From Orbilia blumenaviensis (lineage: Eukaryota; Ascomycota; Orbiliomycetes; Orbiliales; Orbiliaceae): 64,000 bases of DNA. The notes under the pieces were generated by a model, which saw only the letters and a list, made by a program, of their open reading frames with translations, had not been told where the DNA came from and ran no database searches. Location: the NCBI GenBank assembly GCA_036872755.1, contig JAVHNS010000009.1:2225001-2289000 (forward strand). Direction: 5' to 3'. Positions 1 through 12,089 of the stretch are shown piece by piece. Every line of letters begins with the position of its first letter. Position 1 is the first letter of the stretch. The position numbers were made by a program, and so were the translations under genes.

Positions 1-127
1 ACTATCAAATAAACGATAACTGATTTAATGAGCCATTCGCAGTTTCACTGTATAGTTGCTTATACTTAGACATGCATGGCTTAATCTTTGAGACAAGCAT
101 ATGACTACTGGCAGGATCAACCAGGTA
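1..127 (-). rRNA. 18S rRNA, intact 5' end (partial)
   Basis: Read on the minus strand this is the universal start of eukaryotic small-subunit rRNA: TACCTGGTTGATCCTGCCAG begins at 127 and continues through the CATATGCTTGTCTC and AAGCCATGCATG blocks to the window edge. No RIP-type changes are visible, unlike the three homologous copies ending at 9384, 18695 and 28005. The rest of the gene lies to the left of the window. Because this copy is unmutated it probably belongs to, or borders, the functional rDNA array. The 5' end is placed by the conserved TACCTGG; an error of one or two bases is possible. Confidence 0.97.
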
Positions 128-1150
128 ACTATGGTCCCAGGCACCCAAGCGGTTGGGCAGCCGGAGCCGCTTCCCCAGCCGGGAGAGCCTGTTCACCGAG
201 CCTGGAGCCCGTGAGGGTTCCAAGCCGGACAGTTTACTTTGCAGATTGTTGAGCTGATGCAAAGCGCACCAGCTCTGGGCCACTTGGCAAGCAGGACCCA
301 ACCGGTTTCCGGTCGGACCCCGCCCCAAAAATGACATCCTATTGCCTCGTCTGAATTCCTTCAGCACAGCTTCCGCGCAGTGATGGTGCGGACCGGTTAA
401 GGCACCCGAACCAAACTGTGCATGGCTGGCTTCAGAGGAGCGTGACCCGGCACCAAATCACATCAGCAGCTGGAACAGCTACGACGGGTATTGGCACCGG
501 CCTTGCTCCGATTGACTGGTAGGTTGGAACTGTAGCCATTGGCTAGCAATCCACATTTTCCAAGTCAGTGCCGGTTGCTTTGACACGACCGGTTCTCATG
601 AAGCTCCAGCCAGGTTGAGATAACCCAGCTGGTGCCCCGTTAGAGAGTCACAAGTTGTCGAACTCCGGCACCTAGCATTGCTAAGCGCCAGAGCCGGCCT
701 GTGGACTGTCAAGCTGGTGTTGATTCTGCAGCGCCACAAGAGCACTGCCAACTGCCTGGTCCCAGGCCAGCAGCAGTGCGTGACACTACCACTGGGGTTG
801 AGGTGGATCAAAAGGATTAGGCTGAACAGTAGCTGGCAACTGAGTACCAGCCAGAGGCTTCTTACACTTTGTCTCCTCCCTCCTCATAGGTCCTGCGACC
901 TGGTTTGTTGCCGAAAGTGCAAAACGCAACGCACTTACCGAATCCGTCGCTTGAGTTGCACCACTTTTGTTAGCGTGGTAAGCAAATGTGACCGCGGTGG
1001 GTTTTGTGTTGTTTAAGCGAGCTGACTTAGAAAAGATCATCAAACCGGACCGGGAAAACGGCCTACCCTCAATATGACCCGGGTGAACGCCAGAACACCA
1101 CGAAAAATAATTGAAAATGAAAATTTCGACCGCGAATCGTCGACGGGATA
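128..1150 (-). other. 5' external transcribed spacer and promoter-proximal spacer (intact)
   Basis: GC-normal, non-coding sequence directly upstream of the 18S 5' end. It carries no significant protein gene: open frames here are short and lie in DNA whose RIP-mutated homologues are also spacer. The abrupt change to A/T-rich DNA at about 1150 makes the neighbourhood of 1000-1200 a reasonable place for the RNA polymerase I start site, but no promoter consensus is known for this organism, so the start is not placed. Confidence 0.75.
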
Positions 1151-1416
1151 GTTGATATTATAAAAAAGAAATATTAAAAAAAAAAATTAAAAAAGTAAAA
1201 AAAAATTAAAAAATAAAAATAAATTAAATAATAAATAAAATCAAATGAAATTAAAAAATCATAAATGAAAGTATGTTAATAATTGAAAATTTTTATGTAA
1301 AAAATATATTTTGACGATATAACAAAAAATATAATTGTAAATAATTTAAATTTAATTTTATATTATAAAATAATTATAATAATTTACTAAATAAATTTAT
1401 TATATAAACTATAAAA

Positions 1417-1456
<40 letters not shown>

Positions 1457-1466
1457 AAAAATTACA
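1151..1466. other. A/T-rich intergenic spacer with poly(A) tract
   Basis: Almost pure A/T spacer, with an uninterrupted run of about 36 A at 1419-1454. The same tract recurs at 10676-10712, 19987-20022 and 29297-29335, so it is a fixed part of each rDNA unit. It is A/T-rich even in the unmutated unit, so RIP did not create it. No gene is seen. Confidence 0.8.
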
Positions 1467-2233
1467 TACAAAATAAATACTCACCCTACATCTACTTGAT
1501 AAAAATTTGAAAAAAATTGAAAAAAAAAAAAAAAATCAAAAAAAAGGTTTGCATTATTGTGATTACGTGCAGATTGTTTATTCACCTTGCGCGTGATAAA
1601 CAAAAAAAAAATTAAAAAAAATAAAAAAAATAAAAAAAAAATTTGATAGATGATTGTATGCAAGGTAACTAGTTACTCTACATATATTTAAAAAAAATTT
1701 ATAATTAATTATATATAAAATAAGTGCTTACCCTGCATATGCTTATTTAAAAAAAAACCTTATGGTTAACTATATATAGGGTGAGTGCTTACCCTGCACG
1801 TGCTTGCTTGGGAAAGTTTATGGTCGGTCACACGCAGGGTGGGGACTTACCCTGCATGTGCTTAAAAAGTTTATCGTCGACCACATAAAGGGTAGATACC
1901 TACCCTGCACGTGCTTGCTTGGGAAAGTTTATCGTCGGTCACATAGAGGGTAGGTACTTACCCTGCATGTGATCGAGAGAACTAACCCTGCACGTGCTTG
2001 GGAAAAGTTTATCATCGACCAGATGGAGGGTAGGTACTTACCCTGCACGTGCTTACTTGGGGAAGAGTTTATCGTCGACCATATGCAGGGTGGGTGTTTA
2101 CCCTGCACGTGCCTACTTGGGGAAGAATTTGTCGTCAATCACATAAAGGGTAGGTACTTACCCTGGACGTGCTTACTTGGGGAAAAGTTTATCGTCAACC
2201 ACATGCAGGGTAAGTGCTTACCCTTCATGTGAT
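1467..2233. repeat. Intergenic spacer tandem repeats, about 54-61 bp, palindromic with CACGTG
   Basis: About ten imperfect copies, clearest from 1725. The typical unit is CTTACCCTGCACGTGCTT, then a GGGAAAGTTTATCGTC block and an AGGGTAGGTA end. Each junction forms an inverted repeat (AGGGTA..TACCCT), and most units carry the E-box-like palindrome CACGTG or its variant CATGTG. In fungal rDNA such spacer repeats commonly hold polymerase I terminators, enhancers or replication-fork barriers; which role applies here cannot be read from the sequence. Early units (1467-1730) are interrupted by A-rich runs. Confidence 0.85.
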
Positions 2234-2809
2234 CAATCACAGCAAACTTTCCTTCCAAAGGTAGATGGTTGGGTCGGAAATTCCTTTCTACCTCAGTCAT
2301 ATGCAGGGTGATCTTGAACCCGACCAACGAATACCCAACCAGATGTCCGACCCAGCCTGACCCAGCTGCAGCCTGACACCCGTTCGGACCCAGCTGGGGC
2401 AGTTTGATCCGGCCAAATGCTGCTGCCGCTGAACGGTTGCCGAGGATCACGTGCAGGGTAAGTGCTTACCCTTCACTGCTCGCCCCAACAACCCTTCAAA
2501 TTGCAACAATTTCAACGCGGTCACATTTGCTGTCCGCGGGCCACGATCTGATTTTTTCAAAGTCGGATTTTGTATGCCGAACTCGCTCCGAAAATTTCAA
2601 AGTAAGTTTTATAGCCAAAAAATTCAAAAAATCCTGCTATGTACTCTGGGCAAAGCTGAGTTTACCTATATCTGAGCAGACAGACTGATGCATCATTCGG
2701 AGCTAGCTACTGCCAGAGGAAACAGTTCAGGCTTTTGCAGCCCTCCCTCCAGTCGGTACGATTTCGCATGTCAGCCAAGCCGTAAACTGGAGGAGAGAGT
2801 TCTCCAAAA
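2234..2809 (-). other. Intergenic spacer and 3' external spacer next to 28S (intact)
   Basis: GC-normal spacer between the tandem repeats and the 28S 3' end. It holds isolated further copies of the spacer motif: a GCAGGGT at about 2300, and a full CACGTGCAGGGTAAGTGCTTA palindrome at about 2449. The part nearest 28S is the 3' external transcribed spacer. Confidence 0.7.
2746..2793 (-). other. Hairpin in the 3' external spacer
   Basis: An 8-bp perfect stem pairs 2746-2753 (CCTCCAGT) with 2786-2793 (ACTGGAGG), with a 32-nt loop, about 17 bp beyond the 28S 3' end on the transcribed strand. Eukaryotic pre-rRNA is often released by RNase III-type cleavage at a 3' spacer hairpin, so this is a candidate processing site. 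The role is inferred from position and shape only. Confidence 0.4.
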
Positions 2810-5800
2810 AAATCTAGAAGCGAAGGTTTAGCTAACAGATCGTAACAACAAGGCTACTCTACTGCTTACAACCCTACCTCACACTCAAATTGTCTACAAA
2901 GGATTTATTCCCACGCATGGTTAAATTGCAATACCCGACAGGAAAACCGAACTTTCGAACGAAAACCTTTGTCACCTGCTATGACGCATGCCGAGCTATT
3001 CTTGTACGAGTACAGATGCGTAGAGTAAAAATCATCATTCTAGCATGGATTCTGACTTAAGGCGTTCAGCCATAATCAACAGATGGTAGCTTCCGCAATG
3101 CCGTACAGCCAAAAACAATTATTTAATCAACATTCCTTCATATTAAATTAAATTATTATTATAACAACAGTTAACAATAAAATAAAACTAACTTATTTTA
3201 CAACAATCTAAACCCAACTCACATTCCTTATTAATAAGTAAATAATTTAATATTTATTAAATTCTACTTCAATATAATAAAAAAAACCAACATCAAAAAA
3301 TCAAAAAGCAACATCATTATGAATGCTTAACTGTCACAAACCAATTCCATATTACCAGTATTCATTTAGAATAAATACATTTACTAATTTTTAATTATAT
3401 GCAAGTTGGTAGCTAGCAGCATCTTCTTGGGTGGGTGTAGTCTGTACTTTAGACCTTTAATTAGTCTATTCGTGTGTATACAAATTATTAAATTTGTAAA
3501 ATTTAAATAATATTCTTAAATAGTACAGACTGGGTTTGAATTTATATTTTATTGAACATTAAATTGTTTAATTGTGCATTAGTAGCATTTAAGTTGGGTT
3601 AGTAGTGGATTATTTTTATTCTTTAGATTATTATCTGTCTTTTTTGAAAATTATTTACTAAAATATTATTTTTAGTGGTTGGTATTAAAAATTTAGTAAA
3701 ATATCCCTGCATCTAGGTGTATTGTTTTACAAAGGGAGGTGTTTCCACACTACTTTTTTAATTGCAATTAACATACACTAAATCGCAATCAAACTAAATT
3801 ATAATAAAATCCCATAATCTAAAACAAATTCAAAAATCAATTTTTAACATAAATTTTAGTTTATCCCTATAATAATTTTTTTGGTATTTTTAGTTTTAAA
3901 TTTTAAGGGATTAAAAAATCAATAAACTATATTTTCATAATTTATATTCACACTGAAAATCAAAATTAAAAAAATTTTTACTTTTTTGTTTTATTAAAAA
4001 TTTTTATTTTTTATGAATCCCCCTTGGAATACCTGCATTATAATTTAATAAATGTGTTATCCTAGTTAAACTTTTTATTTAATAATATTTTCATCCTGGA
4101 TCAATTTGTGAAAAATTTTAATGTTAGAAATTGGGCAGTAAAATCTAGCTTTGTTTTAATAAATAAGTAAAGAAATAGTATGAGTGGAGGTATTTTATTG
4201 GTGTTGAAATTTTTTTTTATTTTACATTTTATATGTTTTTTTACAATATTAAACTAAAGTTAAGTTTAATAGGGTTTTTTTTTTTTGCTGTTTTTGCTAA
4301 GCCCATTCTTTTGGCTGTAATTTTACTAAATAGTAAATAAAAATAATAAAAATTTTGTTAATCCATTCATACACATCACTAATTAAATAACAAAGCATTT
4401 GGCTATTTTAAAAAAATTATAGTTACTCCCATTATTTATCCACATTTAATTGAATTTCTTTACTTTAACATTCAAAACACTAAGTAAAAATTATATTATA
4501 TTAATACCATTTTTTAACCATCACAATACTATATTTTAATTAAATAATTAAATTCCCCTTATTTGTATTAGTTTTAAATCAATTGTTAAATGTACACCAA
4601 ACAGCCAAAATTTACCAAAAACATCTTTCAAACAATTCTGTAAAATCCCAGCCATAAAGCTAGAATTAAGTTGGTTTATTAAAATCCATTTAAAATTTAA
4701 TATACCCAACCTTTAAAATTAATTTTTTTCCCAAAATTACAAATCTATTTTACTGATTTTTTTTATTTATATTGTTTTATTAATTAAAGGTTTTTTATTT
4801 TAGAGATTTGTTGTAGTTATGAATATGATTTAGTATAAAAATTATTCCTTCCTCCAGATTTTTAAGAACAATTAGAAGTGTACTAAATTTAGTAAAGATG
4901 TTAAGTTTTATTAGCCATTAAATTTTAATTTTAGACAAATTAATTTCAGGGTGATGGATTGTTAAAAAAAAAAGAAAATTCTTCTTAGGGTTTCCACCTG
5001 TATTTTCAAATTTATTTGCATTACCATATAAAATTTGCATTTAAGTATTGAAATATTAACCAGCTTCTTTTTCAGTGGGTATCACAAACACAAACTTTAA
5101 AATGGAGTTTTCTTATATTTTAGAATTGATTAACTTATGTTTAATTATTGTTTATATGGAATTTTTCCTTACTTTAGTTTTTAAAATTTTTATTTGAGTA
5201 TTTACTACTACCACCAAAATTTACACTAAAAATTATTTTATTTAAAATCATTTTTAAAACTTTATTATTAACCTTTACATCTACTTACTCATCAAAATTT
5301 AATTTTTACCTTGACAATAAAATATAAATAACATACTTAAGTACCATCTATTTTCAAAACTGATTTATTTAACAAATGAATTATTATATATTTTTTAGTA
5401 AATTCTGATTTTTATAACCACCATCCTACTATCTAAATAAATCAATATTTTTTATAATATCTAATAAACATATATTTTAGTATTTTAATTTTATATTCAG
5501 TTTATTTTATATTATTAATTTTATTTATTAAAAATAATTTATTAGTAATAATATATTTAAATATCTATATTTAATTAAATAATAAAAATTTCTTACATAT
5601 TTAAAATTTAAAAATAAATTAAAATTATTTTAATTTTAAAATCTTTAATTATTTATTTTATTTTATAAAACTAAAAATATTATTATTATCTTAAAAAAAA
5701 TTTTAATAAAAATTAGTTATTAGATAATTCAATTAATTTTTTATTTCTATACCCAAATTTAATAATTAATTTACATATTAAAACCACTACAAGCCTCCAC

Positions 5801-6646
5801 CAGAATTTCCTCTAACTTCACCCTATTCAAACATAATTCATCATCTTTTAAATTCTAATAACTATACTCCTATTCAAATCCATCCAAAAATATCAAAATT
5901 AATTAATAATACATCCAAAAATTCCCATCTTTATTTACTTTTATTTTGCCTATAAATTTGACACTCAAAAACTTACATAAATGTTAAACTCCTTAATCCA
6001 TATTTTAAAATAAATTACTTACAACCATTAAGTCAGCATCCTAAGCAAACCACAAACTTTAATTAAGATTAATAACATAACACAACAAACTATAACACTC
6101 ACCAAAACAAACCACATTCCTACCACTTTTATCCCACCACCTCAACTAATACTGGTTTGTTAATAGTAAAATGTACCAACCAGAAGGAAGGTTGATTAAT
6201 TGAAGATAAGTCTAATTGCAAACACTTTTTTTTTAATAATTTCATATACTATTTAACTTTTTTTTTAAAATATTTTTTATTTTTTAATTACTTTATTTGT
6301 ATGTTATTAATTTTTTGTTAATATTTAATTTTAAATAAAATTTACTATTTATTTTGAATTATATTCTCAAATAATTTAATTCTTTGAAAGAATTTTACAT
6401 AAAAATAAATTTACAACCATATATGGGATTTTCATTTTTCATAACGTCTTATTTTAAGAAATTTAAACCCAAATTGTATTAAAACATCCTTTTCAAATTA
6501 TAATTTAAAAATTGAAAACTCCAAATTTTAAATTTAAGCTATTATTACTTTATTTACTGTTATTAAAATAATTTTTGTTGGTTTTTTTTTTTCCACTTAT
6601 TAATATACTTAAGTTTAACAAATATCCTTATCTAATCTAAAATCAA
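2810..6646 (-). pseudogene. 28S rRNA, unit 1: intact 3' end, RIP-mutated body, one intron
   Basis: The first 300 bp match conserved 28S 3'-end sequence without mutation, including the reverse complement of GAACGCCTTAAGTCAGAATCC-type sequence near 3060. From about 3110 the gene is recognisable only through C-to-T and G-to-A changes: for example the sarcin/peptidyl-transferase side at 3300-3340, and the 5' end at 6560-6646, which reads as the decayed ..CCGCTTATTGATATGCTTAAGTTCAG.. primer site. Total length is 3837 bp; without the 516-bp intron it is about 3320 bp, the usual size for an ascomycete. It cannot make a working ribosome. The 3' boundary is estimated within about 5 bases. Confidence 0.93.
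3347..3862 (-). other. Probable group I intron in 28S near position 2449 (unit 1)
   Basis: Conserved 28S sequence GGGAT/AACTGGCTTGTGGC is split: the two halves lie at 3863 onward and up to 3346 on the minus strand, with 516 bp between them. As required for group I introns, the 5' exon ends in U and the intron ends in G (a C at 3347 on the plus strand). The intron carries no open reading frame. Part of it (3410-3480) keeps more G and C than the flanking exon. The same insertion is at the same place in the other complete units. The group I class is inferred from site and splice bases; the core helices were not modelled. Confidence 0.72.
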
Positions 6647-6814
6647 ATTTTAAGAAAAAATAAATTTTATTCAAGCTATACCATTTAACTTCATTTTAAT
6701 AAATAATTATTTATTATATTCTAATTAGGGTAAAACAACCAGTAAAACTTACAATTTTAAAATTAATACAGTATAATCCGTTTTAATTTAAAATTAGTAA
6801 TAGTTAAGAGATTG
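6647..6814 (-). other. ITS2 (RIP-mutated), unit 1
   Basis: The 168 bp between the 28S 5' end and the 5.8S 3' end. A/T-rich through mutation. The length is normal for an ascomycete ITS2. Confidence 0.85.
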
Positions 6815-6972
6815 TAATAACACTCAAATAGATATGCTTAAAAGAATATTAATGAGTGTAATATACATTTAAAAATTTAATAATTTACTAAATTTTGTAA
6901 TTTATATTAATTATCACATTTTACTACATTCTTTATCAATACAAAAACCAAAAAATCCATTATTAAAAATTT
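6815..6972 (-). pseudogene. 5.8S rRNA (RIP-mutated), unit 1
   Basis: The 158-bp sequence aligns along its whole length with fungal 5.8S, allowing transitions. On the plus strand the decayed forms of TCACATTACTTATCGCATTTCG and of GTTCTTCATCGATGCCAGAACC are plain, at about 6905-6950. The 3' end matches the GAGCGTCATTT end. All differences are C-to-T or G-to-A, as expected from RIP. It sits between ITS1 and ITS2 in the normal order. Confidence 0.93.
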
Positions 6973-7171
6973 TAATTTTCATTCAAAAATTTAATTATCA
7001 AACAATATTTAATAACAAATTTTTAATTAAATACTAACAATAGACTAACAGGTCCAAATTAGGGAGCCCAATTGCCAAAGCGAAAGATTTTTTGATTTAC
7101 AAAAAATTAACCAATTGGTAGTTTAGATAAACCACCAGTAAGTTATTTGTAGTGATTTTTTACTACATTAA
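6973..7171 (-). other. ITS1 (RIP-mutated), unit 1
   Basis: The 199 bp between the 5.8S 5' end and the 18S 3' end (decayed TAATGATCCTTCCGCAGG). Normal size for an ascomycete ITS1. Confidence 0.82.
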
Positions 7172-9384
7172 TAATAATTTTTTTACAGGTTTATTTACAA
7201 AATAATTTTAATTCTTTTATATTTTCACACAAAACTTAATTATATTTTAAACTAAATGTTCTAAACATTTAACCTATTTTTATTTAGTTTATAAATCTAT
7301 TTTATAGTATTAATTGTATGTTGTGTTTTAGGATTTTAGTTGCAAATTGCTTATGCTGTCAGCTAGAAAAACTAACATTATTTTAATTTATTGTTATTGT
7401 ATTTTATATTGTTAATACAGATTTTAACCCACTTTCACAAATTGATTAATAGAATATAAGTTTTAAAATATCTTTATAATTCAAAAATATTATTGGTTAG
7501 TATAGACTAACTTATATTTAAATATTAATTTTTTGTTTATAATTGTGGTATAGTTATTTGTTATTAAATTACACAAATTTCTCATAAACATTATTTTATA
7601 GAAAAAATTTATTTCAAACTTTATTACAATTTTTATTTTCTTTAAATAATTAAATTTAATTAATTTTTTGGTTTTAAATAATTATTACTAATTTTTTGAA
7701 ACTAGTCCAAAGATTTTATTAAATTATTTAATTAATAGTAATAATAAATAGTATATATAAAAAATAGGGATGTAATTAATATAAATTAATAACTTATATT
7801 TATTAAATATTTTTTGTTAAAAAATAATAATTATAATGTTTTATTTTTAGTATAATAAAATTTAATAAAATTATTTAAATTTTTTAATTAAAAGTTATAT
7901 TTGTTGGTTTTGTTAGTGTAGTGTGTGTGTGGTTTAGAATATTTAAAAATATTATAAATTTATTATTGCTTTAAATTTTTATTGGTTTGGAGCTGATAGT
8001 CTTTTTAAGAAGTTGGTGATTAGTAAAAACTAGTTAGGTTATTTAGTAAATTAAAATTTTGTTCGTTATTGTAATTAAGCAAATAAATTATTTTATTAAT
8101 TAAGAACAACCATGTATTATTACTTACATAATTAAAAAAAAGCTTTTAATTTGTTAATTTTTAATATATCTAAATTTGATAAATTTTTTTGTGTTAAATT
8201 AAATTAAATTGTAGGTTCTATATCTGATAATATTCTTTTGTTAATTTTTTTAAATTTCAGTTTTGCAATTATATTTTTCTTAGAATTTAAAAATTTTGAT
8301 TTTTTATAAAATATTAAACAAGTTATAAGTTAAATATTATTTGATTTTTAGTTGGTATAATTTATGGTTAAAATTACAACAATATTTGATTGTTTTTGAT
8401 TTTTTAATTTTTGTTTACTAATTAATGAAAATATTTTTGATAAATATTTTCGTAGTAGTTAGTTTTTAATAAATTTAAAAATTTTATTTTTAATAATTAA
8501 ATATTGATGCTTTTGATTATTTTTATTAATTATTACAATAGTTTTAAAAATTAATAAAATAGAATTGTTGTCTTATTTTATTATTTTATACTAATGTATT
8601 TGAACAAAGGTTTACTTTAAATATTTTAATTTTTTTAAAATAAAAATCTTGGATTTTTAGTATATTTAGTAAAAAACATAAAATTAATTAGAAAAAAAAA
8701 TCCAACCACATCAATGTACATGGTTAGGCAAACTGAACAGTTAAATCCAAAATTCAATTATAAACTTTTTAACTACAATAATTTTAATATATGTTATTAG
8801 AACTGGAATTATTGCAGTTGTTGGTACCAAATTTGTCCTTTAATTGTTTTTTATTAAAGGATTTAAATTATACTTATTTTAATTACAAGACCTAAAAAAG
8901 TTCTATATCAGTATTTATTGTTACTACCTTCTTAAATTAGGATTAGATAATTTGTGTGTTTACTGCCTTCCTTAAATATAATAGCCGTTTTTTAAGTTTT
9001 TTTTTTGAAATCAAATTTTAATTCTCTGTTACCCATTAAAACCATGGTAAGCTACTATCTTATCATTAAAAATTAATAAAACAAAAATTTAAATGAATTA
9101 TTGTTAATATAAAGCTATACAATTTATTAAGTTATTATGAATTATTAAAAAATTTAAAAATATTAATTTTTTATCTAATAAATATATTTTTTTTAAAAAT
9201 TAGGATTTTTAACATATATTAATTTTAAAATTATTACAATTATTTAAATAATAAAATATTATTAAATAAATGATAATTGATTTAATAAATTATTTACAAT
9301 TTTATTGTATAGTTGCTTATATTTAAATATACATAACTTAATTTTTGAGATAAATATATAATTATTGGCAGGATCAATTAAGTA
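7172..9384 (-). pseudogene. 18S rRNA (RIP-mutated), unit 1, with intron
   Basis: The 3' end is the decayed CCGCAGGTTCACCTACGGAA block at 7172-7202. The 5' end is the decayed TACCTGGTTGATCCTGCCAG ending at 9384, where about 200 bp align with the intact copy at 1-127 through transitions only. The gene spans 2213 bp and holds a 415-bp intron, leaving about 1798 bp, the standard 18S length. The stretch 7900-8600 keeps G but has lost C on the plus strand, showing strand-biased mutation. Non-functional. Confidence 0.94.
7203..7617 (-). other. Probable group I intron in 18S near position 1512 (unit 1)
   Basis: The universal 18S sequence AACAAGGT/TTCCGTAGGTGAACC is split by 415 bp. On the minus strand the upstream exon ends in U. 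The intron's last base is G in the least-mutated copy (C at 25824) and is mutated to A here, consistent with a group I intron whose terminal G was hit by RIP. Site 1512 is a known intron site in ascomycetes. No open frame is present. Identical length in all three units. Confidence 0.75.
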
Positions 9385-10672
9385 ACTATAATTTTAAACA
9401 CTTAAACAATTGGGTAATTGGAACCATTTCCCCAACCAAAAAAGTTTGTTTATTGAATTTGGAGCCCATAAAAATTCCAAACTGGATAATTTACTTTATA
9501 AATTATTAAACTAATACAAAGTACACCAACTTTAGACCACTTGGCAAATAAAACCCAACCAATTTCCAATCAAACTCCACCTTAAAAATAACATCTTATT
9601 ACCTCATCTAAATTCTTTTAGTACAATTTTCACACAATAATAATACAGATTGGTTAAGGTACTCAAACTAAACTATACATAACTAACTTTAAAGAAGTAT
9701 AACCCAGTATTAAATCATATTAATAATTGAAATAATTACAATAAATATTAGTATTAACTTTATTTTAATTAACTAATAAATTAGAATTATAATTATTAAT
9801 TAATAATCTACATTTTCTAAGTTAATATCAGTTATTTTAACATAACCAATTCTCATGAAGCTCCAACCAGATTGAGATAACCCAATTAATACCCTGTTAG
9901 AAAATCATAAATTATCGAACTCCAACACCTAGCATTGCTAAGTACCAGAGCTAATCTATGGACTATCAAACTAGTATTGATTTTGCAGTGTTATAAAAAC
10001 ACTACTAACTACCTGATTTTAAACCAACAACAGTACATAATATTATTATTAAAATTAAGGTGGATTAAAAAAATTAAGTTAAATAATAGCTAACAACTAA
10101 ATATTAATTAAAAACTTCTTACACTTTATCTCTTTCCTTTTCATAAATCCTATAATCTAATTTATTACCAAAAATACAAAACACAACGCACTTACTAAAT
10201 CCATCACTTAAATTACACCATTTTTATTAACATAATAAGTAAATATGACTATAATAAATTTTATATTATTTAAACAAACTAACTTAAAAAAAATTATTAA
10301 ACCAAATTAAAAAAATAACCTATTTTTAATATAATTTAAATAAATATTAAAACATTATAAAAAATAATTAAAAATGAAAATTTTGATTGCAAATTATTAA
10401 CAGGATAATTAATATTATAAAAAAAAAATATTAAAAAAAAAAATTAAAAAAATAAAAAAAAATTAAAAAATAAAAATAAATTAAATAATAAATAAAATTA
10501 AATAAAATTAAAAAATCATAAATAAAAGTATATTAATAATTAAAAATTTTTATATAAAAAATATATTTTGATAATATAATAAAAAATATAATTATAAATA
10601 ATTTAAATTTAATTTTATATTATAAAATAATTATAATAATTTATTAAATAAATTTATTATATAAATTATAAA

Positions 10673-10714
<42 letters not shown>

Positions 10715-12089
10715 AAAAATTATATATAAAATAAATATTCACCCTATATTTATTTAATAAAAATTTAAAAAAAATTAAAAAAAAAAAAAAAAATTAAAAA
10801 AAAAATTTGTATTATTATGATTATATACAAATTATTTATTCACTTTACGTGTAATAAATAAAAAAAAAATTAAAAAAAATAAAAAAAAATAAAAAAAAAA
10901 ATTTAATAAATGATTATATATAAGGTAATTAGTTATTCTATATATATTTAAAAAAAATTTATAATTAATTATATATAAAATAAATATTTACCCTATATAT
11001 ACTTATTTAAAAAAAAATTTTATAGTTAACTATATATAAGGTAAGTGCTTACCCTACATGTGCTTGCTTGGGAAAGTTTATAGTCGGTCACATGTAGGGT
11101 GGGGACTTACCCTGCATGTGCTTAAAAAGTTTATTGTCGACCACATAAAGGGTAGATACCTACCCTGCACGTGCTTGCTTGGGAAAGTTTATCGTTGGTC
11201 ATATAGAGGGTAGGTACTTATCTTGCATGTAATCAAAAAAACTAATTTTGTATGTGCTTAAGAAAAATTTATTATTGACTAAATGGAAAATAGGTATTTA
11301 TTTTGTATGTGTTTATTTAGAAAAGAGTTTATTGTTGACTATATATAGGGTAAATGTTTATTCTGTATATATTTATTTAAAGAAGAATTTATTATTAATC
11401 ATATAAAAAATAAGTATTTATCCTGGATATATTTACTTAAAAAAAAGTTTATTATCAATTATATATAAAATAAGTGTTTACCCTTTATATAATTAATTAT
11501 AATAAATTTTTTTTTTAAAAATAGATAATTAAGTCAAAAATTTTTTTTTATTTTAATTATATATAAAATAATTTTGAATTTGATTTAATTAAATATTTAA
11601 TTAGATATTTAATTTAATTTGATTTAATTGTAGTTTGATATTTGTTTAAATTTAGTTGGGGGTAATTTAATTTAGTTAAATATTATTGTTGTTAAATAAT
11701 TACCAAAAATTATGTGTAGGGTAAGTGCTTATTTTTTACCTATTTACCCCTAACAACTTTTTAAATTATAACAATTTTAATGTGGTTATATTTGCTATTT
11801 ACAGGTTATGATTTGATTTTTTTAAAATTAAATTTTATATAATTGAATTTATTTTGAAAATTTTAAAATAAATTTTATAATTAAAAAATTTAAAAAATTT
11901 TATTTATATATTTTAAAATTAAAACTAAGTTTTATTTTATATTTGAATAAATAAATTAATTATTATTTATCCAACAACTAATTAGTTGCTAAAGGGAAAT
12001 AGTTTAGGTTTTTGTAGACCTTCCCTTCAGTTGGTATAGTTTTGTATGTTAATTAAGCTATAAACTGAAAAAAAAGAGTTTTCTAAAAT
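9385..12089. other. Intergenic and external spacers (RIP-mutated), unit 1 to 2
   Basis: Collinear with 128-2809, with transitions throughout. The poly(A) tract is at 10676-10712 and the palindromic tandem repeats at about 10735-11500. Several repeat units between 11040 and 11220 remain almost unmutated (ACCCTGCACGTGCTTGCTT at 11162), so mutation is patchy even within the spacer. No gene is seen. Confidence 0.9.

Noticed and set aside
5..367. 120-codon reverse-strand open frame at the window start
   Set aside because: It runs through the 18S 5' end and its spacer; the rRNA match explains the sequence.
786..1043. 85-codon reverse-strand open frame in the rDNA 5' spacer, with a similar frame at 28676-28921
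   Set aside because: Both are the same piece of external spacer in two rDNA units; the intermediate units have the frame broken. No start context or known domain. Chance frame.
1929..2450. Several repetitive open frames on both strands
   Set aside because: They translate the palindromic spacer repeats; the repeated peptide is a by-product of the tandem DNA.
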